Made by a program: the position numbers and the translations under genes
Notes under the pieces: model-generated
Databases searched by the model: none
Told to the model about the DNA's origin: nothing
Seen by the model: the letters and a program-made list of their open reading frames with translations, nothing else
Origin: Rhodoferax lacus
GTDB taxonomy: Bacteria > Pseudomonadota > Gammaproteobacteria > Burkholderiales > Burkholderiaceae_C
Length of the DNA: 64,000 nucleotides
Direction: 5' to 3'
Assembly: GCF_003415675.1 (NCBI RefSeq)
Contig: NZ_QFZK01000003.1
Coordinates: 248,001 to 312,000, forward strand
In this document: positions 58,325 to 64,000 of the stretch, one piece after another
Position numbering within the stretch: position 1 is the stretch's first letter
How the letters are laid out: the number at the start of each line of letters is the position of its first letter

Positions 58325-59668
58325 ATGAAAGCCTACCGCGCCTCCCTCCTCTGGTTTGCCCCCCACAGCGAAGGGCCAGCCAAAGCCCTGTTTGAAAAAG
58401 ACGGCCTGCTGGTGGTGGGCCCTGACTCCACTGGATTGCAGGTGGTGCAGGCCATTGGCAGCTGGCGCGCACTCTCAGAGCGCTTTGCCCAGGTGCCGAC
58501 CGAGCACCTGCTCGGGCGCATCATCGCCCCGGGCTTTGTGGATTTGCATGTGCACTTCCCCCAGACCAACGTCATCGGCTCACCCGCCAGCGGCCTCTTG
58601 CCCTGGCTGGAGAACTACACCTTTCCTGAAGAGAAGCGTTTTGCTTCAAACGAGTACAGCGCCGAGTCCGCCACCTTCTTTGTGGATGAACTGCTGCGCA
58701 ATGGCGTGACCACTGCACTGGCCTTTGCCACCTCGCACAGCACCTCGGTCAATGCGCTGTTTTCAGAAGCGCAAAGACGCAGCCTGCGCCTCATCACCGG
58801 CCTGTGCCTGATGGACCGCCATGCCCCCGCCGACCTGCTGAACCAGCCTGCTTCTGGCAGCCGGGTGGATGCCACCGAGCAAAGCCTGCTGGACAGCGAA
58901 GCCCTGATCCAGCGCTGGCACGGCCAGGGCCGCCTGGGCTACGCCATCACGCCACGCTTTGCGCCCACCAGTACCGACGCGCAATTGCGCGGCGCAGGCG
59001 AACTGGCCGCGCGTCATGGTGATGTGTGGATCCAGTCGCACGTGGCCGAAAACAAGGACGAGATTGCCTGGGCGCGCGAACTCTTTCCCCAGTCGCGCAG
59101 CTACCTGGCCACCTATGCCGACTTCGGCCTGATGCGTAAGCGAGCCGTCTACGCTCACTGCATCCACTTCGACGACGATGACCGCGCCCTGATGCGCGAC
59201 ACCGGCGCCAGTGCGGCGGTCAGCCCGACCAGCAATCTGTTTCTGGGCAGCGGCTTCTTTGACTACGCCGGTGCCGACCGCGCGGGCTTTACCTACGGTT
59301 TGGCCAGCGATGTGGGCGGGGGCACCAGCTTCAGCCCGTTTCACACCATGCTGGCGGCCTACTACGTGGGCCGCGAGGGCCAGACCAAGCAGGGCCTGTC
59401 GCTGTCACCGCAGCAACTGTGGTGGCAGCACACTGCCGGTGCCGGTGCGGTGCTGGGTGTCAAGGGCGCGGACGGCCAGGCGCTGGTGGGCAATCTGTTG
59501 CCAGGCTGCGAGGCGGACTTTGTTGTCCTCAACCCCCAGGCCACGCCTTTGTTGGCGCGCAAGACTTCGGTTGCTGCCAGCCTGGATGAGCTGCTGTTCT
59601 CCATGATTGTGTTGGGGGATGACCGGCTGGTGGAGCGCACGGTTATTTCGCAGGGTCTGTCCTCTTAA
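58325..59668 (+). CDS. guaD: guanine deaminase
   Basis: This 447-residue amidohydrolase converts guanine to xanthine plus ammonia in the cytoplasm. Zn-site and family blocks are PGFVDLHVHFPQTNVIGSP, then LPWLENYTFPEE, SHVAENKDEI, YAHCIHFDDDD and ASDVGGGTSFSP. ATG 58325 was preferred; in-frame starts at 58289 (ATG) and 58262 (TTG) would add residues not typical of the family. It feeds xanthine to XdhAB. The gene is followed by a 377-base non-coding region with two large hairpins. Confidence 0.93.
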   Translation: MKAYRASLLWFAPHSEGPAKALFEKDGLLVVGPDSTGLQVVQAIGSWRALSERFAQVPTEHLLGRIIAPGFVDLHVHFPQTNVIGSPASGLLPWLENYTFPEEKRFASNEYSAESATFFVDELLRNGVTTALAFATSHSTSVNALFSEAQRRSLRLITGLCLMDRHAPADLLNQPASGSRVDATEQSLLDSEALIQRWHGQGRLGYAITPRFAPTSTDAQLRGAGELAARHGDVWIQSHVAENKDEIAWARELFPQSRSYLATYADFGLMRKRAVYAHCIHFDDDDRALMRDTGASAAVSPTSNLFLGSGFFDYAGADRAGFTYGLASDVGGGTSFSPFHTMLAAYYVGREGQTKQGLSLSPQQLWWQHTAGAGAVLGVKGADGQALVGNLLPGCEADFVVLNPQATPLLARKTSVAASLDELLFSMIVLGDDRLVERTVISQGLSS

Positions 59669-59706
59669 CGCTGCCATTGTTTGGGCTACCGTTGCTGGGT
59701 GGGCCT

Positions 59707-59780
59707 GCCGGTGTGGGGACTGCCGGGGGCCTCATACTGCGAGTACGCACAAATCGGCCCCCGGCAATCCCCACACCGGC
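59707..59780 (+). repeat. conserved-loop hairpin, copy 1
   Basis: A 25-bp stem (59707-59731/59756-59780, one C-A mismatch) encloses a 24-base loop 59732-59755. The stem has blocks CCGGTGTGGGGA and TGCCGGGGGCC. The loop contains an inner TGCG/CGCA mini-stem with tetraloop AGTA. No T-tract follows. The same loop recurs inverted at 59916-59939 within an unrelated stem. The surrounding 59669-60045 gap has no supported gene. Confidence 0.9.
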
Positions 59781-59888
59781 GAGCAGTGGTACAGCGGTGA
59801 GGGGGAGTTTTTAACCCCCCAAAACCAAGCCACTTCAAGCGTCCGCCATTTCCCTGCATGATTCACTTGTTCGACCACGCCACTTCTT

Positions 59889-59966
59889 GCAGGGGTGTGG
59901 GGTGTCTGCGCGGCCGATTTGTGCGTACCCGCAGTATGAGGCCGCGCAGACACCCCGCGCCCCTGC
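59889..59966 (-). repeat. conserved-loop hairpin, copy 2 (inverted)
   Basis: A 27-bp stem (59889-59915/59940-59966, two G-T wobbles) encloses a 24-base loop 59916-59939. The loop is the reverse complement of the copy 1 loop at 23 of 24 positions; the only change is in the inner tetraloop (TACC opposite AGTA). The stem blocks GGGTGTCTGCGCGGCC share no sequence with copy 1 apart from the closing GGCC. The 108 bases between the copies hold only a weak GGGGG/CCCCC hairpin near 59801. Confidence 0.9.
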
Positions 59967-60045
59967 CGCCAGGTGCAGGCCAGAGCAAGGGCTTCTCACC
60001 CGCACCCGGTGCTTACAATCGACTCCAACTTAGGAGTTGAGCCCC

Positions 60046-60618
60046 ATGAGCATCAAGAGCGACAAGTGGATACGCCATATGGCCGAAACCACCGGAATGA
60101 TTGAACCGTTTGAGTCGGGCCAGGTCCGTCAACGTGACGGCAACAAAATCATCTCCTATGGCACCAGCAGCTATGGATACGACATCCGCTGCGCCCCGGA
60201 ATTCAAGGTCTTCACCAACATCCACAGCACCGTGGTCGACCCCAAGAACTTCGACGAGAAGAGCTTTGTCGACTTCCATGACGACGTCTGCATCATCCCG
60301 CCCAACAGCTTTGCGCTGGCCCGCACCCTGGAGTACTTCCGCATCCCGCGCAATGTGCTCACCATCTGCCTGGGCAAAAGCACCTACGCGCGCTGCGGCA
60401 TCATCGTCAACGTCACCCCCTTCGAGCCCGAGTGGGAAGGCTATGTGACGCTGGAGTTTTCCAACACCACACCGCTGCCCGCCAAGATCTACGCCGGTGA
60501 AGGCTGCGCCCAGGTGTTGTTCTTCGAGAGCGACAAGGACGACGTCTGCGAAGTCTCCTACAAGGACCGCGGCGGCAAATACCAGGGCCAGGTCGGCGTG
60601 ACCTTGCCCAAGGCCTAG
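60046..60618 (+). CDS. dcd: dCTP deaminase
   Basis: This 190-residue enzyme deaminates dCTP to dUTP for thymidylate synthesis. Family blocks are [41 protein letters not shown], the catalytic-Glu region [18 protein letters not shown] and [10 protein letters not shown]. The ATG at 60046 has TAGGAG 9 bases upstream. The length is the family norm. No purine role; this marks the start of the housekeeping section. Confidence 0.96.
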   Translation: MSIKSDKWIRHMAETTGMIEPFESGQVRQRDGNKIISYGTSSYGYDIRCAPEFKVFTNIHSTVVDPKNFDEKSFVDFHDDVCIIPPNSFALARTLEYFRIPRNVLTICLGKSTYARCGIIVNVTPFEPEWEGYVTLEFSNTTPLPAKIYAGEGCAQVLFFESDKDDVCEVSYKDRGGKYQGQVGVTLPKA

Positions 60619-60621
60619 GAT

Positions 60622-60712
60622 GTTTGCCCCCACGCTTCCCCACGTTGTGTGGGTCGCTGCCCCCCGGGGGGGCGCATTTTCCCTTGGGGCGGCCCGGCGG
60701 GAAAACCTTTTC
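60622..60712 (-). repeat. dispersed hairpin repeat, inverted copy
   Basis: A copy of the 28.5 kb repeat in reverse orientation. The stem 60675-60682/60698-60705 (ATTTTCCC with GGGAAAAC, 7 pairs plus a terminal mismatch/wobble) encloses the complement of the GCCGGGCCGCCCCAA loop. The CCCCCCGGGGGGG hairpin and TGCCCCCACGC end are present. It fills the gap between dcd and the metalloprotease gene. Confidence 0.85.
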
Positions 60713-60747
60713 ATCAAGCTGAACCAATTGGCTTCTAAAGGAATTCC

Positions 60748-61653
60748 ATGAAATGGGAAGGCAACCGCCAGTCTGACAACGTGGAAGACCGCCGCTCGGA
60801 CGGCGGTGGGGGTGGCATGGGCGGCGGAGGCGGCGGCAACCTGCTCGGCGCGCTGCTGGGTGGTCGCCTGCGCATGGGCGTGGTGGTGGTGGCTTTGCTG
60901 GGTGGCTGGGCGCTGGGCATCAACCCGCTGACCCTGCTGGGCATGCTCGACGGCGGCAGCATGCCGGCCGGGCAGGTCAGCCAGCAACCCGCGCAGCGCC
61001 CACCGGCCGATGACCGCATGGCTGCCTTTGTGTCCACCGTGCTGGCCGATACCGAAGACGTCTGGACCGATGTGTTCGCCAAGTCCGGCAAGACCTACGA
61101 GAAGCCGCATCTGGTGCTGTTCCGCGGAGCGAGGGCCACGGGCTGCGGCCAGGGCGAGTCGGCCATGGGGCCGTTTTACTGCCCGGCCGACCACAAGGTC
61201 TATATCGACCTGGGCTTTTACGAAACCCTGAAGAACCAGTTGGGCGCGCCCGGCGACTTTGCCCAGGCCTATGTCATTGCACACGAGATCGGCCACCACG
61301 TGCAAAACCTGATGGGCATCAGCGCCAAGATGGAGCAAATGCGCAGCAAGGTGAGCCCGGAAAAGTACAACGCCCTGAGCGTGCGCCTGGAACTGCAGGC
61401 CGACTGCCTGGCCGGCGTCTGGGCAAACCATGCCCAGTCTGCACGCCAGTTGCTCGACGCGGGGGACGTGGCCGAGGCCATGAATGCCGCTGCCAAAATT
61501 GGCGACGACGCCCTGCAGGGCGCAGGTGGCGGACGCGTGGTGCCCGAGAGTTTTACCCACGGCACCAGCGCCCAACGCCAACACTGGTTTGATGCCGGAC
61601 TGCAGAGCGGCACCGTGAAAAACTGCGACACTTTCGCCAGTCGCAACCTGTAA
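60748..61653 (+). CDS. YpfJ-type neutral zinc metallopeptidase
   Basis: This 301-residue protein of the putative neutral zinc metallopeptidase family begins MKWEGNRQSDNVEDRR, followed by a Gly-rich linker and one membrane helix (about residues 48-66). The zinc motif is H179-E-I-G-H183-H184, and LQADCLAGVWA supplies the third ligand region. The bulk should be periplasmic. The substrate is unknown in the family. An AAAGGAATTCC leader precedes ATG. Confidence 0.92.
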   Translation: MKWEGNRQSDNVEDRRSDGGGGGMGGGGGGNLLGALLGGRLRMGVVVVALLGGWALGINPLTLLGMLDGGSMPAGQVSQQPAQRPPADDRMAAFVSTVLADTEDVWTDVFAKSGKTYEKPHLVLFRGARATGCGQGESAMGPFYCPADHKVYIDLGFYETLKNQLGAPGDFAQAYVIAHEIGHHVQNLMGISAKMEQMRSKVSPEKYNALSVRLELQADCLAGVWANHAQSARQLLDAGDVAEAMNAAAKIGDDALQGAGGGRVVPESFTHGTSAQRQHWFDAGLQSGTVKNCDTFASRNL

Positions 61654-61747
61654 AGCGCGCAATGGCGGATAATAAGGGTTTGCCCCAGACCCTTGGGGCG
61701 CCCTGCTATCGGATGGATAGCGCAACGTTTGGCTATGCCGTACCGAC

Positions 61748-63409
61748 TTGAATACTGAACTGAATTCCCCCCCTGAGACCGCCACTCCCGCAGCCCCTGC
61801 AGTTGCCGAGACCGCCGTCACCCCCAGCGCCACCAGCAACGACCTGACCACCGAAACCCCGGTCATGGCCTTTGCCCAGCTTCAGCTGGCAGCCCCCCTG
61901 GCCCGCGCCGTGGCGGAAATGGGCTACGAGTCCATGACCCCCATCCAGGCCCAGGCCATTCCCGTGGTGCTGTCCGGCCGTGACGTCATGGGCGCCGCCC
62001 AGACCGGCACCGGCAAGACTGCTGCCTTCGCATTGCCGCTGTTGCAGCGCATGATGAAGCACGAGAACCCCTCCACCTCGCCCGCACGCCACCCGGTGCG
62101 CGCCCTGGTGCTGCTGCCCACACGCGAACTGGCTGACCAGGTGGCGCAGCAGGTCAAGCTGTATGCCAAGTACACCAACCTGCGCAGCGCCGTGGTGTTT
62201 GGCGGCATGGACATGAAGCCGCAAACCCTGGAGCTCAAGGCCGGGGTCGAGGTGCTGGTGGCCACACCGGGCCGCCTGCTGGACCATATCGAAGCCAAGA
62301 CTGCTGTCCTGAACCAGGTGGAGTACGTGGTACTGGACGAGGCCGACCGCATGCTCGACATCGGCTTTCTGCCGGACCTGCAGCGCATCCTGTCCTACCT
62401 GCCCAAGCAGCGCATTACCCTGCTGTTCTCGGCCACCTTCTCTCCCGAGATCAAGCGCCTGGCCAGCAGCTACCTGCAAAACCCGGTGACGATCGAGGTG
62501 GCGCGCTCCAACGCCACGGCCTCCACCGTGGAGCAGCATTTCTACAGCGTCAATGAAGACGGCAAGCGCCACGCCCTGCATCAAATATTGAAGACGCGCG
62601 GCATGAAGCAGGCCTTTGTGTTTGTGAACAGCAAGCTCGGTTGTGCCCGACTGGCCCGCTCGCTGGAGCGCGAAGGTCTGAAGACTGCTGCCCTGCATGG
62701 CGACAAGAGCCAGGACGAGCGCCTCAAAGCCCTGGAGTCCTTCAAGAAGGGCGAAGTCGACCTGCTGGTGTGTACCGATGTGGCCGCGCGCGGCCTGGAC
62801 ATCAAGGACGTGCCGGCAGTGTTCAACTTCGATGTGCCCTTCAACGCCGAAGACTATGTGCACCGCATCGGCCGCACCGGCCGCGCCGGAGCGTCTGGCC
62901 TGGCGGTGAGCTTTGTGGGTGGCGGCAACGACGCCCGCCTGGTGGCCGACATCGAGAAGCTGATCAAGACCAAGATCGAGATCGAGGCGATGGAGTTTGA
63001 CGAAGACCAGCCCGACATCCGCAAGCAGGGCCGCATCAACGACGGCCGCCGCATGTACCACGAAGACGGCGGCAGCGAAGGTGGCGACAACGGCCGCAGC
63101 GCACCCCGCAGCGGTTCACGCAATGAGCCGCGCGGCGAAGGCCGAGGCGACTCGCGTGGTGATGCGCGTGGCGAGTCCCGCAGCAGCGGCCGGGGGGATG
63201 GCCGCCGCGAAGGTGGCAACGAAGGCCGCCGAGAATATGCACGCCCGGTGCCCGCCTCGCGCGACCCCTTCTTTGACAAGCCCTACGAGCCCAGCGCTGC
63301 TGCCGACGCGGCACCCTCCTGGGAAGCATCGGCCAAGACGGCCACACGCAGCATTTCGGCCAACATCAAGCCCAAGCGCAAGGTGGCAGCACTCTTCAAG
63401 GCGGAATAA
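61748..63409 (+). CDS. rhlE: DEAD-box RNA helicase, RhlE type
   Basis: This 553-residue helicase has a Q-motif (GYESMTPIQAQAIP), Walker A AQTGTGKT, PTRELADQV, the DEAD box (VVLDEADRMLD), SAT, and C-terminal motifs including TDVAARGLD and HRIGRTGRAG. The tail (about residues 440-520) is rich in Arg, Gly, Ser and Asp, as in RNA-binding RhlE tails. The frame starts at TTG 61748; the next ATG, at 61865, would remove a 39-residue low-complexity N-terminus. Involved in RNA remodelling and ribosome assembly. A terminator follows. Confidence 0.92.
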   Translation: MNTELNSPPETATPAAPAVAETAVTPSATSNDLTTETPVMAFAQLQLAAPLARAVAEMGYESMTPIQAQAIPVVLSGRDVMGAAQTGTGKTAAFALPLLQRMMKHENPSTSPARHPVRALVLLPTRELADQVAQQVKLYAKYTNLRSAVVFGGMDMKPQTLELKAGVEVLVATPGRLLDHIEAKTAVLNQVEYVVLDEADRMLDIGFLPDLQRILSYLPKQRITLLFSATFSPEIKRLASSYLQNPVTIEVARSNATASTVEQHFYSVNEDGKRHALHQILKTRGMKQAFVFVNSKLGCARLARSLEREGLKTAALHGDKSQDERLKALESFKKGEVDLLVCTDVAARGLDIKDVPAVFNFDVPFNAEDYVHRIGRTGRAGASGLAVSFVGGGNDARLVADIEKLIKTKIEIEAMEFDEDQPDIRKQGRINDGRRMYHEDGGSEGGDNGRSAPRSGSRNEPRGEGRGDSRGDARGESRSSGRGDGRREGGNEGRREYARPVPASRDPFFDKPYEPSAAADAAPSWEASAKTATRSISANIKPKRKVAALFKAE

Positions 63410-63438
63410 GCAAACGGGCGTCCAGCCCGTTGCCAGAG

Positions 63439-63463
63439 AACGGACCGCAAGGTCCGTTTTTGC
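63439..63463 (+). terminator. rho-independent terminator after rhlE
   Basis: AACGGACC-GCAA-GGTCCGTT with TTTTGCTTT following, 30 bases after the rhlE stop. A second GC hairpin (ACGGGC-GTCCA-GCCCGT) lies just before it. Confidence 0.9.
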
Positions 63464-63465
63464 TT

Positions 63466-64000
63466 TCAGTCGCCGGGGGCTTGTGCCTGTTCGCACTGCA
63501 CTTGGATCAGTTCGCTGTCCCAGCCCTGTGCACGCGGCGCAATGCAGAGCGCACTCAAGGCACCACCCCATACACAACCGGTATCCAGGGACAGCACGTC
63601 CGTGCGGCCCAGCCAGCCCAGCGTGGACCAATGGCCAAAGGCCACGGTGGTATGGGCCGTCTGGCGGCCCGGCACTTCAAACCAGGGCAGGTACCCAGCC
63701 GGTGCGGCCTCGGGCTTGCCGCTGAAGGCAAACTCCATGTGGCCGTCAGCAGTGCACACACGCATGCGGGTGAGGGCATTGACGATGACGCGCAGGCGCT
63801 CGGGCCCCTGCAGGCGGTCATCCCAGGCGTCGGGAGCATTGCCATACATGGTGGCGAAGAAGGCGGCCACATCGGCAGAGCGCAGGGCGGCCTCCACCTC
63901 GCGCGCCAGTTGCACCGTCTGGTCGGCAGTCCAGGCGGGCAGCACACCGGCGTGCACCATCAACAGGTCCTGGCCGCCCCAGCGCTCCTGGATGGCCATG
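63466..64000 (-). CDS. apaH: symmetrical bis(5'-nucleosyl)-tetraphosphatase, partial
   Basis: The C-terminal 178 residues of ApaH, which hydrolyses Ap4A to two ADP. Seen are LLMVHAGVLPAWT, FFATMYGNAPDAWDD, FSGKPEAAPAGYLPWF, VAFGHWSTLG and LDTGCVWGGALSALC, including metallophosphatase His residues. The frame is open to the right edge, so the N-terminal GDxHG motif lies outside the window; the internal ATG at 63999 is not the start. Convergent with rhlE. Confidence 0.92.
   Translation of the reverse strand, partial: MAIQERWGGQDLLMVHAGVLPAWTADQTVQLAREVEAALRSADVAAFFATMYGNAPDAWDDRLQGPERLRVIVNALTRMRVCTADGHMEFAFSGKPEAAPAGYLPWFEVPGRQTAHTTVAFGHWSTLGWLGRTDVLSLDTGCVWGGALSALCIAPRAQGWDSELIQVQCEQAQAPGD

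Noticed and set aside
53495..58366. Very long minus-strand open frame (over 1600 codons)
   Set aside because: It is antisense to the hybrid kinase and BMP genes, has His/Gly/Gln-rich composition typical of GC-rich shadow frames and no recognisable domain.
59707..59780. Rho-independent terminator after guaD
   Set aside because: The hairpin is strong but neither strand has a T-tract at its end.
59732..59939. Invertible DNA switch flanked by the 24-base inverted loops
   Set aside because: The flanks of each loop pair with themselves and differ between copies, there is no recombinase gene nearby, and the segment between holds no promoter I can support. The hairpin reading explains the data better.

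Overview
The window looks like part of a chromosome of a high-GC betaproteobacterium, most likely Burkholderiales/Comamonadaceae (Rhodoferax- or Polaromonas-like). The evidence is the GC-rich codon usage, the style of the chemosensory and GGDEF/EAL genes, a cytochrome-c-tailed urate oxidase PuuD, a UraD-AllC fusion, and a dispersed GC-rich hairpin repeat. The assignment is by recognition only, with no database search.

Layout. 0-1.4 kb: a small cupredoxin/cytochrome c operon (minus) divergent from ubiC. 1.5-18.4 kb: signalling. A CHASE3-PAS-GGDEF-EAL protein is followed by a divergent pair of sensor kinases, a LuxR-type regulator, two stand-alone receivers, and a compact chemosensory operon (STAS, CheA, soluble PAS/HAMP receptor, CheW, GGDEF-EAL, mini-CheZ-like). 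CheR and CheB are absent here. CheA carries a tandem motif that reads like the c-di-GMP-binding MshEN domain, beside c-di-GMP turnover genes.

18.4-60 kb: a purine salvage and catabolism island interleaved with signalling genes. Uptake: an NMT1/THI5-type ABC importer coupled to an orphan ureD, a Tsx-like outer-membrane channel, and a BMP/nucleoside-type ABC importer with two BMP-type binding proteins. Deamination: adenine deaminase, guanine deaminase and an 8-oxoguanine-deaminase-like enzyme. Oxidation: XdhAB plus XdhC, then PuuD. Ring opening and degradation: HiuH, UraD-AllC fusion, allantoinase PuuE. A GntR regulator sits between the puuE operon and hiuH, and a matching palindrome precedes puuD. 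A LysR regulator sits between xdhAB and the importer operon. An unusual M20-fold protein lacking most metal ligands and a Rieske oxygenase are embedded in the island without an obvious role. An AT-rich patch near 32.3 kb with two small DNA-binding-type ORFs looks acquired. A five-gene phosphorelay operon (34.8-41.4 kb) interrupts the island.

60-64 kb: housekeeping genes (dcd, a YpfJ-type metalloprotease, an RhlE-type RNA helicase, and a partial apaH at the right edge).

The most unusual non-coding signals are two families of hairpin repeats whose loops are conserved while the stems change by compensatory substitutions: a pair at 59707-59966, and a dispersed family with four copies at 28.5, 28.6, 47.9 and 60.7 kb. 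A third, long inverted repeat lies at 24236-24590. No tRNA, rRNA, CRISPR array, prophage or transposase gene was seen.
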